DNA of 64,000 nt from NCBI RefSeq assembly GCF_000014145.1, contig NC_008255.1, positions 3,488,001 through 3,552,000 of the forward strand, in the 5' to 3' direction. Position 1 is the stretch's first letter. Every line of letters starts with the position of its first letter. A model generated the notes under the pieces. The model worked only from the letters and a program-made list of their open reading frames with translations, was not told the origin of the DNA and searched no databases. Positions 9,545 through 17,749 of this stretch are shown here, one piece after another. Origin of the DNA: Cytophaga hutchinsonii ATCC 33406. Lineage in GTDB: Bacteria; Bacteroidota; Bacteroidia; Cytophagales; Cytophagaceae. The translations under genes were made by a program, and so were the position numbers.

Positions 9545-10300
9545 TTAATGCACCATTTCTGGCGTTTTCATTTTTAATGATAAATGAGGTCTTACGTTAT
9601 TATATAATTGTATTGCTTGCTCAGTAAGCTCTTTTGCTACTTGTCTGGTTATTATTTTTTGACCTAATCCAAATTCTTCTTTGAGCGTTCTATTCATCCT
9701 TTCAGCTAACGCATTTTCATAAGGGTCAGATTGTTCGGTCATACTTATGCTTACTCCATTGCTATTTGACAATGCTACATATTCTTTACTGCAATACTGA
9801 AGCCCTCTGTCAGAATGATGAATCAATTTTGAATCAGGATACTTTCTATTTTTCAATCCCATTTCAAACGCTTTTATCATGGATTCTGTATCCATAGAGT
9901 CTGCTATAGAGTAGCCCATTATTTTTCTGCTGTAGGCATCAGTGACCATATTTAAATAGCAGTTTCCTTCATCTGTTTTTATGTATGTGATGTCACTAAC
10001 CCATACCAGCTCAGGTCTATGTATGATGAGCCCTTTCACTATATTGGGATATTTCCTGAGCCAATGCTTAGACATCGTTGTTTGAATATATCTGCGCCTG
10101 GGCTTAATAAGCATATCATAAAACCTTAATATTGAGAAGAGTTTATCCCGGCCAACTTTGAGTTCTGCCTGATCAATAAACGGCTTTATAATATGGTAAG
10201 TCTTTTTTCCTCCTAATCTAGGAAGCTGCTTTCTTTGTGTATCTACCAGTTGTTTGATAGCCTTTCTTCTGTCAATGAGTATCAACTCCTGCTTGAGCAT
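9545..10300 (-). CDS. IS3-family transposase OrfB (DDE integrase)
   Basis: This is the catalytic half of the IS3 transposase, rve integrase fold. The DDE triad is visible: Asp in VWVSDITYIKT, Asp in LIHHSDRGLQYC and Glu in NALAERMNRTLKEE. The listed start (ATG 10300) is nominal; the frame is open further upstream (reading GEQRRFITVKGIASTLGYSRQ), overlapping the end of orfA in the -1 phase, so the active protein is probably an OrfAB fusion made by ribosomal frameshifting. Confidence 0.95.
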   Translation of the reverse strand: MLKQELILIDRRKAIKQLVDTQRKQLPRLGGKKTYHIIKPFIDQAELKVGRDKLFSILRFYDMLIKPRRRYIQTTMSKHWLRKYPNIVKGLIIHRPELVWVSDITYIKTDEGNCYLNMVTDAYSRKIMGYSIADSMDTESMIKAFEMGLKNRKYPDSKLIHHSDRGLQYCSKEYVALSNSNGVSISMTEQSDPYENALAERMNRTLKEEFGLGQKIITRQVAKELTEQAIQLYNNVRPHLSLKMKTPEMVH

Positions 10301-10347
10301 TTTGTATAAATACTGACGACTATAACCTAACGTTGAAGCTATACCTT

Positions 10348-10749
10348 TTACTGTGATAAATCTTCTTTGTTCCCCTTCTCTTTGAAAGCGGCTTCTGAGA
10401 GGGGCAAATACTTTTTTCTGATTTCTGTATCAAACAGCTCATCTGCTATGTCAATAGCGGCATTGAGAATTTCTTTCTCGGCTTCCAGGCGTTTTAGTTT
10501 ACGCTCCAGTTCTTTGATTTGCTTATTGGGGGCCTTCTTTTTCATCTGGTCAGATTCTTTCCAATCCAATCTACCATGTTTTCGTAACCAAGTCAATACG
10601 GTACTTCTTCCCTGGATACCATATTTCAATTGTGCCTGCTTGTAGGTTAAGTCCCCTTTTTCTACTTCATCTACTAATTGTAGTTTAAAGGCTAAACTGT
10701 AATCTTTTTGAGTCCGCTTTACATAAACTCTTTTTCCTGTCTTTTCCAT
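10348..10749 (-). CDS. IS3-family transposase OrfA (helix-turn-helix)
   Basis: This 133-residue protein is the DNA-binding half: the start (YSLAFKLQLVDEVEKGDLTY, then KQAQLKYGIQGRSTVLTWLRKHG) is a typical Tnp_1 helix-turn-helix, followed by a leucine-zipper-like coiled coil (IKELERKLKRLEAEKEILNA). It ends in the region where the orfB phase begins. The exact slippery site is not obvious: there is no classic A6G. Confidence 0.93.
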   Translation of the reverse strand: MEKTGKRVYVKRTQKDYSLAFKLQLVDEVEKGDLTYKQAQLKYGIQGRSTVLTWLRKHGRLDWKESDQMKKKAPNKQIKELERKLKRLEAEKEILNAAIDIADELFDTEIRKKYLPLSEAAFKEKGNKEDLSQ

Positions 10750-10801
10750 AAGTTTGACTATTTTGTGTCAACTTATTTCAGGACGATACAACTCCATTAC
10801 T

Positions 10802-10838
10802 AAAAAAGCCTCTCTGCAATTTGCGGAGAGGCTTTTTT
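10802..10838. terminator. Bidirectional terminator, probably the original queA terminator
   Basis: AAAAAAGCCTCTC and GAGAGGCTTTTTT pair perfectly and have A/T runs on both sides. It lies between the right end of the IS and the convergent small gene, which fits a shared terminator that was separated from queA by the IS. Confidence 0.85.
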
Positions 10839-10861
10839 AATGCAATAATTTCTACTGTTTA

Positions 10862-11161
10862 TTAACTGAATTCAACTTCAACGATTGCAACCGTAGGAAT
10901 ATGAATCCCTCCTTTTAATGTAATATATTGTTGATCGGCCGACCAGATAGTTGTATTTACCATCATGAGCTTACCTTCTTCTGTAATAAAAGTCATTTTT
11001 ACTTTGCCGTGGTAGGCGTTCCCTAAACGTTCTGCGCGCTCTAAATAAATCTGTCTTAATCGTCTTTTTACGGGATCATCAATAACATCTTTGTTTGAAA
11101 ATAATATTGAATGCAAATCTTCTTTTTCAATCAACGTTACTTCTTGCTGCGTCTTTTCCAT
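10862..11161 (-). CDS. Small conserved-looking protein of unknown function
   Basis: This 99-residue protein has no recognised domain name. The N-terminal half is charged and helical (ENDDPVKRRLRQIYLERAER-like), the C-terminal half reads as a small beta barrel (KVKMTFITEEGKLMMVNTTIW ... YITLKGGIHIPTVAIVEVEF). A plausible ribosome site (AGGGAG) lies 8 bases before the ATG, unusual in this window. I suspect a conserved Bacteroidota protein of RNA-binding-like or PilZ-like shape, but this is only an impression. Confidence 0.75.
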   Translation of the reverse strand: MEKTQQEVTLIEKEDLHSILFSNKDVIDDPVKRRLRQIYLERAERLGNAYHGKVKMTFITEEGKLMMVNTTIWSADQQYITLKGGIHIPTVAIVEVEFS

Positions 11162-11239
11162 AATTCACTCCCTATTTAAATTCTAATTAAGTATTACTAC
11201 GAAATAATTCAACTATGGTTTTATTTGAGATACAATCTC

Positions 11240-11273
11240 AAAAAAAAAGGGATGTACTAAAACATCCCTTTAA
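11240..11273 (-). terminator. Terminator of fba
   Basis: On the minus strand AAAGGGATGT pairs with ACATCCCTTT, followed by a run of nine or more T's, 26 bases after the fba stop. Confidence 0.88.
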
Positions 11274-11298
11274 ATATAAGAAGTAATTCTGAAGAAAA

Positions 11299-12396
11299 TT
11301 AGTTCCCCATTTTAGTATTCGCATCGAATGAGTTCAAGTCTTCGAATGCTTTCTTTAAACGGGCTACAAATGTATCTTCACCTTTACGTAACCAAACGCG
11401 TGGATCATAGAATTTCTTGTTCGGTTGATCAGCACCTTTAGGGTTACCAATTTGTCCTTGAAGATATGCTTCGTTTGCTTTATAGTAATTTAATACACCT
11501 TCCCAGAATGCCCATTGCAAATCTGTATCTAAATTCATTTTAACTACGCCATAACCGATTGCTTCACGGATTTCTTCCTGAGAAGAACCAGAACCACCAT
11601 GGAATACGAAATCCAATGGATTTTCTTCCGTACGACCGTAGTTCGCTTTAATGAAATCCTGAGATTTTCTCAAAATTTTCGGCTCTAATTTAACGCTTCC
11701 GGATGTATAAACACCGTGTACGTTACCAAATGCAGCAGCAATCGTAAACTTATCACTTACTTTCATAAGTTCTTCGTATGCATATGCAACTTCTTCCGGT
11801 TTTGTATATAATTCATCCTGGTGAATACCTGAGTTATCAACACCATCTTCTTCACCACCCGTAACACCTAATTCAATTTCAAGTGTCATGCCGATTTTGC
11901 TCATACGCTCAAGGTATCTTTTGCAAACTTCGATGTTTTCATGTAATGGCTCTTCAGAAAGATCTAACATGTGAGAAGAATACAATGGTTTGCCATGCAC
12001 TTTGTAGAATGCTTCACCTGCATCTAACAAACCATCAATCCATGGAAGTAATTTTTTAGCAGCGTGATCTGTATGTAAAATAACACCTACACCATATAAT
12101 TCAGAAACCTGATGAACGTGGTGTGCACCAGAGATAGCACCGGCAATAGACGCTTCCTGTTTTCCGTTTGGTAATGATTTACCAGCATAGAATTGACCAC
12201 CACCGTTAGAGAACTGAACAATAACAGGAGAGTTAGCAAGTTTCGCTGTTTCCAATACTGCGTTTACAGTACCAGTACTTACTACGTTTACTGCAGGGAA
12301 TGCAAGTTTCGCCTTTTTAGCAGCTGCAAATAAATCCTGAACCTGATCGCCAGTGATAACGCCAGTCAGCGCTTTGCTTTTTACATTTTCAACCAT
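11299..12396 (-). CDS. fba: Class II fructose-bisphosphate aldolase
   Basis: This zinc-dependent aldolase cleaves fructose 1,6-bisphosphate to the two triose phosphates in glycolysis and runs in reverse in gluconeogenesis. Visible features: VIVQFSNGGGQFYAGK, the zinc-site HTDHAAKKLLPW, EIELGVTGGEEDGVDN, AAFGNVHGVY (second zinc His), FVFHGGSGSSQEEI and KMNLDTDLQWAFWEG. The start is ATG 12396 (365 residues, long class IIA type); an upstream TTG reading would add 16 unlikely residues. Confidence 0.97.
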   Translation of the reverse strand: MVENVKSKALTGVITGDQVQDLFAAAKKAKLAFPAVNVVSTGTVNAVLETAKLANSPVIVQFSNGGGQFYAGKSLPNGKQEASIAGAISGAHHVHQVSELYGVGVILHTDHAAKKLLPWIDGLLDAGEAFYKVHGKPLYSSHMLDLSEEPLHENIEVCKRYLERMSKIGMTLEIELGVTGGEEDGVDNSGIHQDELYTKPEEVAYAYEELMKVSDKFTIAAAFGNVHGVYTSGSVKLEPKILRKSQDFIKANYGRTEENPLDFVFHGGSGSSQEEIREAIGYGVVKMNLDTDLQWAFWEGVLNYYKANEAYLQGQIGNPKGADQPNKKFYDPRVWLRKGEDTFVARLKKAFEDLNSFDANTKMGN

Positions 12397-12638
12397 AATA
12401 CTTTGTTTATTTCTTTGTAGTTGGATACATTTTGTTTCCTTCAAAAGGAAGCGTTAAATATACAAAAAAACGAGAATACAGTGTATGAAATACCTTGTAA
12501 AATTGCTCTAAATGTAATAATTGAGCCGTTTTTGGACTTTACCCACAATATTTATAAACATGTAAGTGCCTTTGATAGTATTATTAAGGAACTCCTTTTT
12601 GATTTTTCCATTTAATCCATGCTACTTGCAGGTATCCT

Positions 12639-13619
12639 ATGCGGCTGATATCAAAACCTGTTTTGTGTAATTATTACGTAACCTACCGGTGCAATGCCAC
12701 TTGTGGGTTTTGTGATATCTGGGAAAAACCATCGCCCTATGTAACGCCCGAAGCGGTTGAACAAAACATGCGCGACCTCAAAAAGCTGGGGGTAAAAGTG
12801 ATTGATTTTACCGGGGGTGAACCGTTACTGCACAGAGAAATGGATACATTGCTACGTATCGCTAAAAAGTATGGTATGATCACGACACTCACAACGAATG
12901 CACTGCTGTATCCGAAATGGGCAGAACGTTTGAAAGGATTGATTGATATGCTGCATTTCTCCCTGGACTCGCCCGATAAGGCAGAACACGATACTTTACG
13001 TGGTGTTGCCTGTTTCGATTTTGTACTGGAATCCATTGAAAAAGCAAAGGCACTGGGCGAACGGCCGGATATTATTTTTACTGTATTCAACCATAACATA
13101 CACCTCATAAAAAGAATGTATGAGGAAATTTGCCTGCCTAATAATTTAATCCTGATCCTGAACCCTTCGTTTGAATACAACCAGGTTGAAGTTGGCACCG
13201 GGCTGCAGAAAAAAGAACTGGATATACTTTCCTACTGGGCAAAGCAAAAAAATATTTACATCAATGAGGCCTTTATTCAATTGCGGCTGGATGGCGGCAA
13301 CCACACAGCAGATCCTGTTTGTAAAGCCGCTTCTTCTACCTTAGTTATTTCTCCGGAAAATAAACTGGTGCTTCCGTGTTATCATCTGGGCACAGATTCA
13401 TTTCAAATTGAAAATAATTTATTTGACTTATATCATTCCAAAGAAGTACGGGCAATCATTGCGCAGGAAGGAAAACTGGATGCGTGTGAGGGCTGTACGA
13501 TCAACTGTTATATGCAGCCGTCGTTTGCGGTAGAGATCAATAAATACTGGTTCAAGGCAATGCCCAGTACATTAAAATACAGTCGCGAAAAAGGCACGTG
13601 GAAGCAGTTGTTCCGGTAG
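12639..13619 (+). CDS. Radical SAM protein with C-terminal cysteine cluster
   Basis: The 326-residue protein has the radical SAM [4Fe-4S] motif CNATCGFC (Cys 18, 22, 25) and the following GGEPLL and SLDSPD blocks of the SAM-binding barrel. The C-terminal third has further cysteines (CKAAS, LPCYHLG, CEGCTINCYM) that resemble a SPASM/twitch auxiliary cluster region. Substrate unknown; no obvious peptide or cofactor partner is next to it. The region before it (12397-12638) shows no gene. A repeat array starts at its stop codon. Confidence 0.85.
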   Translation: MRLISKPVLCNYYVTYRCNATCGFCDIWEKPSPYVTPEAVEQNMRDLKKLGVKVIDFTGGEPLLHREMDTLLRIAKKYGMITTLTTNALLYPKWAERLKGLIDMLHFSLDSPDKAEHDTLRGVACFDFVLESIEKAKALGERPDIIFTVFNHNIHLIKRMYEEICLPNNLILILNPSFEYNQVEVGTGLQKKELDILSYWAKQKNIYINEAFIQLRLDGGNHTADPVCKAASSTLVISPENKLVLPCYHLGTDSFQIENNLFDLYHSKEVRAIIAQEGKLDACEGCTINCYMQPSFAVEINKYWFKAMPSTLKYSREKGTWKQLFR

Positions 13620-13804
13620 GGGCAACCTTGCGGTTGTCCTATTAGTAGGGGCAACCCTTGCGGTTGTCCTATTAACATTAACGGTGTTTTGATATCGGGA
13701 AACGGTTTTATTAATTAGGGCAAGGGTTTTTAATATTGGGCAATGGTTTTATAATGCCGGGCAATGTTTTTATAATGGCGGGCAACCGCAAGGGTTGCCC
13801 CTAC
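13617..13804. repeat. Tandem and inverted GGGCAACC-type intergenic repeats
   Basis: Two near-identical 29-bp direct repeats (13617-13645 and 13646-13674; core GGGCAACCCTTGCGGTTG) directly follow the radical SAM gene. Three 21-bp AT-rich units with the core GGGCAA...TTTTATAAT follow in the middle. An inverted copy of the first unit (13780-13804) lies before the next gene. The outer copies can pair into a stem of more than 20 bp. Confidence 0.85.
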
Positions 13805-13892
13805 AGTCGTTGTACACTGGTTGCGCCAACATTTCCTTCCTTTTCTTCATTCACTTTCTTATATTTACATATATCAATTTATACGCCAACAC

Positions 13893-15050
13893 ATGAATCT
13901 TCGCATCTTTTTTGATCCTGTTTCAATAGAACTGCAACCTTCCGATTTATTAGAACCATACATTTTCGCTAACTCCATTCAATACTATAAAGATTCTTTT
14001 CCGGATCTGAATGGTGTACACATTGCATTGGTGGGCTTGTCGGAAGAACGTGGTTCGACAACTAACATGGGCGCAGAAAAAGGTGCGGATGAAATACGCA
14101 AAAAACTGTATGTACTACGCAGAGGTGCCGGCAGCAACAACATTGTCGATCTTGGAAATCTGCGTGTTGGTATTAATGTAGAAGAAAGTTATTTACGCAT
14201 TAAAGAAGTATGCGAATTCCTGCTGGAATTAAATATTATTCCGGTATTGTTTGGCGGCACGCATGATCTGGACCTTGGGCAGTTTCAGGCGTATGCCGGA
14301 AGCAATAAGCTGATAAGTGTATTGAATGTCGATGCACATATTGATATGAATATTCCGACAGAAGATATCAGCAAAACGCACCTGCACCGGATTCTGCTGC
14401 ACGAGCCGAATTTCCTTTTTAACTTTTCTCAGTTGGCGTATCAAACATATTTAACCGATCAGGAAACATTAAATGTTCTTGAAAAACTTTATTTTGAAAT
14501 GTACCGCATTGGGCAAATGCGCGAAGGACTGGATGAGATTGAACCGGTGATCCGTGATGCGGATATGATCAGCTTTGATATAACCGCCATACGACATAGC
14601 GATGCAGCAGGCAACGCCAACGCACAACCTTTTGGATTAACAGGCGAAGAAGCCTGCCAGATCTGCTGGTATGCGGGTTTGAATTCAAAACTTACATCTA
14701 TCGGCATCTATGAATACAATCCGCTGTTTGATGAGCGCAGACAAACGGCATCAGTCATTGCAACCATGATCTGGTATTTCATTGAAGGTTTTTATAACCG
14801 CAAAGAAGATACTGATTTTACAAGCAGCAAATATGTGCGCTATATTGTACCGATGCAGGGTGAACCATCGCAGCTAACCTTTTACAAACACCTGCAAACG
14901 GAAAAGTGGTGGATGGAAGTTCCGTTCCCGAATAACAAACACCAATACGCGCGCAACTCGATCATACCTTGCTCCTATTCGGATTACTTGACCGCAAACC
15001 GCAGCGAACTTCCTTACCGCTGGATCAATACGCATGCTAAACTCATCTGA
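13893..15050 (+). CDS. Arginase-fold (formimidoylglutamase-like) hydrolase
   Basis: This protein has the ureohydrolase (arginase/agmatinase/formimidoylglutamase) fold: GGTHDLDLGQ, NVDAHIDMN and MISFDITAIRHSDA mark three of the metal-binding strands. In canonical arginases the last strand reads SFDxDxxDP with two metal-ligand Asp; here the second is Thr, so the dinuclear metal site may be altered. I start at ATG 13893 (386 residues), because the earlier TTG at 13821 would begin at the edge of the repeat. The last 17 bases overlap the start of the cytochrome b5-like gene. Similar proteins in this phylum are annotated as formimidoylglutamase, but nothing nearby concerns histidine use. Confidence 0.8.
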   Translation: MNLRIFFDPVSIELQPSDLLEPYIFANSIQYYKDSFPDLNGVHIALVGLSEERGSTTNMGAEKGADEIRKKLYVLRRGAGSNNIVDLGNLRVGINVEESYLRIKEVCEFLLELNIIPVLFGGTHDLDLGQFQAYAGSNKLISVLNVDAHIDMNIPTEDISKTHLHRILLHEPNFLFNFSQLAYQTYLTDQETLNVLEKLYFEMYRIGQMREGLDEIEPVIRDADMISFDITAIRHSDAAGNANAQPFGLTGEEACQICWYAGLNSKLTSIGIYEYNPLFDERRQTASVIATMIWYFIEGFYNRKEDTDFTSSKYVRYIVPMQGEPSQLTFYKHLQTEKWWMEVPFPNNKHQYARNSIIPCSYSDYLTANRSELPYRWINTHAKLI

Positions 15051-15294
15051 TCCATCTGCTCTGAAAGAGTATACTAAAAGCCAGCTGGCGCTGCGCAACG
15101 GGCAGGACAAGCCCGAGATCTGGTGCGCATATAAGGGATTGATCTATGATGTATCACTCTCGAAATTATGGCGCAACGGAAAGCATTACGAACACTGGGC
15201 CGGACAGGATCTGACAGATGAAATGAAGGATGCCCCCCATACGCAGAATGTGTTTGATACGTTTGCGGTGGTGGGAAAGTTAGTTACGAAGTAG
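15034..15294 (+). CDS. Small cytochrome b5-like heme/steroid-binding protein
   Basis: An 86-residue stand-alone cytochrome b5 domain: TKSQLALRNGQDKPEIWCAY, GLIYDVSLSKLW, HYEHWAGQDLTDEM (candidate first ligand His) and APHTQNVFDTFAVVGKL (candidate second). No signal peptide or membrane segment, so it should be cytosolic. It overlaps the arginase-fold gene by 17 bases and is therefore translationally coupled to it. It could carry an electron or bind a hydrophobic ligand; the partner is unknown. Confidence 0.85.
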   Translation: MLNSSDPSALKEYTKSQLALRNGQDKPEIWCAYKGLIYDVSLSKLWRNGKHYEHWAGQDLTDEMKDAPHTQNVFDTFAVVGKLVTK

Positions 15295-15297
15295 TTT

Positions 15298-15446
15298 CCA
15301 GTTGCTAGGTACTAGTTGCTAGACAATACTTCTTATCAGCTGCTGAAGTAGATATTAGTTTTCAGATAAAAATATAAAATCAAAAATATAAATAACGGTA
15401 CAGTTTTTAGTCTAGAACCTAGAAACTAGTAACTAGTAACTAACAC
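15298..15446. repeat. Paired heptanucleotide repeats of CTAG type
   Basis: After the stop codon the sequence runs GTTGCTA GGTACTA GTTGCTA (about 15303-15323). Before the next start it runs CTAGAAC CTAGAAA CTAGTAA CTAGTAA (about 15412-15440). The two arrays have a 7-base period and are inverse complements of each other, about 85 bases apart. Confidence 0.85.
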
Positions 15447-15448
15447 AC

Positions 15449-16303
15449 ATGATTGCAATCGTCGATAGTGGTTCTACAAAATCAAATTGGTTGTTCACCG
15501 GTAAAAAGCCCGGCGAAGATTTTTCTATCCGTACTACCGGTATTAATCCGTATTATCAAACGGTAGAAGAAATACAGGAAGCACTGCAAAAAGAACTGGT
15601 ACCAAATCTTCCGCAGATCAGTTTAATTACGGCGGTATACTTTTATGGTGCAGGCTGCGAATTGCCCGCACAGCAAGCAGTTGTAGCACGTGCCATCTCT
15701 CCCCTGTTCAATAACTGCATTGTACTTGTAGATAGCGACCTGATTGCCGCTGCCCGTTCGGTACTTGGCGATGAAACAGGCATCTGCTGCATCAGCGGTA
15801 CCGGGTCAAACACCTGTTATTACGATGGCAAAAAGATCGTACGCAACATCAATTCACTCGGTTTATATATGGGCGACGAAGGCAGCGGCGGCTTCTTAGG
15901 CAAGTTGCTGGCACGCGATTATATCCGCGAATCGATGCCACTTGACATACGTGCACGCTTTGAAGTATTTACTGCAGATCGCAAAAGTGACATAATGGAC
16001 AAAGTATATAAAAAACCTTTTCCAAACCGTTATCTGGCTTCACTTGCACCTTTTGCCATTCTGCATAAATCGGATAATTACATAAACGAATTGATCGAAG
16101 AGAATTTCCGTTTATTATTTGACAACTGTATTTGCAGATACGATGACTTTGAAAAACTACCCGTGCGCTTTATTGGTTCTATTGGCTTGCATTTAAGAGA
16201 TGCCTTAGAAAAAGTTGCGTCGGATAAAAAAGTCAAAATTGATAAAATTGTTGATGACCCGATGCAAGGGTTAAAAGAATATCATTTGAAACATACTGTA
16301 TGA
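15449..16303 (+). CDS. N-acetylglucosamine kinase-like BadF/BadG/BcrA/BcrD ATPase
   Basis: This 284-residue sugar-kinase-like protein has the ASKHA phosphate-1 loop (IVDSGSTKSNWLF), phosphate-2 region (GICCISGTGSNTCYYDG) and the LGLYMGDEGSGGFLGK block typical of GlcNAc kinases of this family. It likely phosphorylates GlcNAc or an anhydro-muramic-type sugar released from the wall. Its stop overlaps the murQ start (ATGA), tying it to MurNAc 6-phosphate recycling. Confidence 0.87.
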   Translation: MIAIVDSGSTKSNWLFTGKKPGEDFSIRTTGINPYYQTVEEIQEALQKELVPNLPQISLITAVYFYGAGCELPAQQAVVARAISPLFNNCIVLVDSDLIAAARSVLGDETGICCISGTGSNTCYYDGKKIVRNINSLGLYMGDEGSGGFLGKLLARDYIRESMPLDIRARFEVFTADRKSDIMDKVYKKPFPNRYLASLAPFAILHKSDNYINELIEENFRLLFDNCICRYDDFEKLPVRFIGSIGLHLRDALEKVASDKKVKIDKIVDDPMQGLKEYHLKHTV

Positions 16304-17112
16304 GCATAACAGAATCATCGTCTAACTATTCAAACCTGGAACAGATGTCTGTTTCAGACTTATTGACGAACATCAATAAAGAAGATAAAACAGTTCCGCT
16401 TGCGATTGAAAAAGCACTGCCGCAATTGGAAGCGCTTATTCATTCTATCGTACCACGCATGAAGGCTGGCGGCAGACTGTTTTATATCGGTGCAGGTACT
16501 AGCGGCAGGCTGGGTGTAGTGGATGCTTCTGAATGCCCTCCTACCTATGGCGTACCGCAAGGTATGGTTGTAGGCATTATTGCAGGCGGCGACAGTGCTA
16601 TCCGTAAAGCCGTTGAATTTGCAGAAGATAATGCTACACAAGCCTGGCTTGATTTAAAAGAATACAATATCAATACAAATGACAGTGTTATTGGCATAGC
16701 GGCATCAGGTAGAACACCTTATGTAATCGGCGGATTGAAAGCTGCTAAAGAAGCAGGCATCAATACCGGATGTATTGTATGCAATCCCGGCTCTGCCGTA
16801 GCTGCAGCCTGCAACTTCCCTGTAGAAGTTGTTACCGGTCCGGAGTTTGTAACCGGCAGCACACGTATGAAAGCCGGCACGGCACAAAAGCTTGCGCTGA
16901 ATATGATCTCTACCGCTGTCATGATTCAGCTTGGAAAAGTGAAAGGCAACAAGATGGTTGACATGCAGCTGAGTAATCTGAAATTGGTGGATCGCGGCGT
17001 ACGTATGATTATGGATGAGCTATCGATTGACACAGATGCGGCAAAAAAATTACTGGAAGAAAACGGAAACAATGTCCGCAACGCAATAAACGCTTATAAC
17101 GGCCATGCATGA
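16300..17112 (+). CDS. murQ: N-acetylmuramic acid 6-phosphate etherase
   Basis: MurQ removes the lactyl ether from MurNAc 6-phosphate, giving GlcNAc 6-phosphate and D-lactate in peptidoglycan recycling. The 270-residue SIS-domain protein shows GGRLFYIGAGTSGRLGVVDA, SECPPTYG, AGGDSAIRKAVEFAEDN, GIAASGRTPYVIGGL and VTGPEFVTGSTRMKAGTAQK, all strongly conserved. It overlaps genes on both sides, so the three genes form one translationally coupled unit. Confidence 0.96.
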   Translation: MSITESSSNYSNLEQMSVSDLLTNINKEDKTVPLAIEKALPQLEALIHSIVPRMKAGGRLFYIGAGTSGRLGVVDASECPPTYGVPQGMVVGIIAGGDSAIRKAVEFAEDNATQAWLDLKEYNINTNDSVIGIAASGRTPYVIGGLKAAKEAGINTGCIVCNPGSAVAAACNFPVEVVTGPEFVTGSTRMKAGTAQKLALNMISTAVMIQLGKVKGNKMVDMQLSNLKLVDRGVRMIMDELSIDTDAAKKLLEENGNNVRNAINAYNGHA

Positions 17113-17671
17113 TATTGAACCCTTTTATAACTGGGAAGAAAATTATTCTTCAGCCGAAGATCCAAGATCTCCTTTTTATGAAGCGCAGTACAATACCGAA
17201 TATTATACCAATACGATTTACGGATATTACATTCATCCGTTATGGGATTTCATCGGATCGGAAACACTGTATGTAAAAATACTGTTTGCAGATTACGATG
17301 AACAGATTGTTGTGATCGAATTCCTTGGTGAATGGAACGATACGCTTCACAACGATATTATGTTTCTGAAACGGAATGTAATTGATCTGCTGCTTGCTGA
17401 AGGAATCAAAAAATATATTCTGATCGGCGAAAACATCATGAACTTTCACGGCAGCGATGACGAATACTATGCTGAATGGTTTGAAGAAATTGAAGATGGC
17501 TGGATCGCGGCCATTAACTTCAGAGAACACGTGTTAGAGGAATGGAAAAAATTTAATCTTGATTATTATATTAATTTTGGTGGTACGCTTGAAGTATTGA
17601 ACTGGCGCACCATGAGCCCCCAAGTCTTTTGCAAGGCAGTAGAAAACCTGATTCAGAAAAGACTGAATTAA
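17105..17671 (+). CDS. Acidic protein of unknown function in the MurQ operon
   Basis: This 188-residue protein is very rich in Asp, Glu, Tyr and Trp and has no signal peptide. I recognise no domain; the middle (VKILFADYDEQIVVIEFLGE ... LLLAEGIKKYILIGENI) reads as alternating strands and helices and may be a small alpha/beta, possibly STAS-like, fold. The start overlaps murQ by 8 bases. Its place suggests a link to wall-sugar recycling, but no function can be assigned. Confidence 0.75.
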   Translation: MHDIEPFYNWEENYSSAEDPRSPFYEAQYNTEYYTNTIYGYYIHPLWDFIGSETLYVKILFADYDEQIVVIEFLGEWNDTLHNDIMFLKRNVIDLLLAEGIKKYILIGENIMNFHGSDDEYYAEWFEEIEDGWIAAINFREHVLEEWKKFNLDYYINFGGTLEVLNWRTMSPQVFCKAVENLIQKRLN

Positions 17672-17685
17672 ATTTCCAATAACAA

Positions 17686-17733
17686 AAACAAATTCCAAAC
17701 GAATGACAAATACTATTCGTTTGGAATTTGTTT
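17686..17733. terminator. Long perfect hairpin between convergent genes
   Basis: A 19-bp perfect inverted repeat (17686-17704 with 17715-17733, core ATTCCAAACGAAT) with T-rich flanks on both strands. It lies between the MurQ operon and the convergent lipoprotein gene and should terminate both. Confidence 0.85.
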
Positions 17734-17749
17734 ATTTGATTTTTGGAAT

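Larger units (their letters stand above)
9474..10790 (-). mobile_element. IS3-family insertion sequence, intact, with 3-bp target duplication
   Basis: The 1,317-bp element begins TGAATCGTCCTGAAATA and ends with the inverse of TGTATCGTCCTGAAATA, imperfect terminal inverted repeats with the TG...CA ends usual for this family. The flanking bases ACT (9471-9473) and ACT (10791-10793) form a 3-bp target-site duplication. It carries orfA and orfB in overlapping phase (-1). The reading frames are undamaged and the ends are nearly identical, so the insertion looks recent. Just inside the left end a hairpin AATCCCAGTT...AACTGGGATT followed by T's (9511-9543) could stop transcription arriving from queA. 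Confidence 0.93.

Noticed and set aside
11299-12444. Longer fba reading from a TTG at 12444
   Set aside because: The additional 16 residues are unlike the family and the ATG at 12396 gives the normal N-terminus.
12421-12615. 64-codon plus-strand frame between fba and the radical SAM gene
   Set aside because: AT-rich composition, no family resemblance, and it overlaps the probable fba promoter region; it looks like a chance frame.
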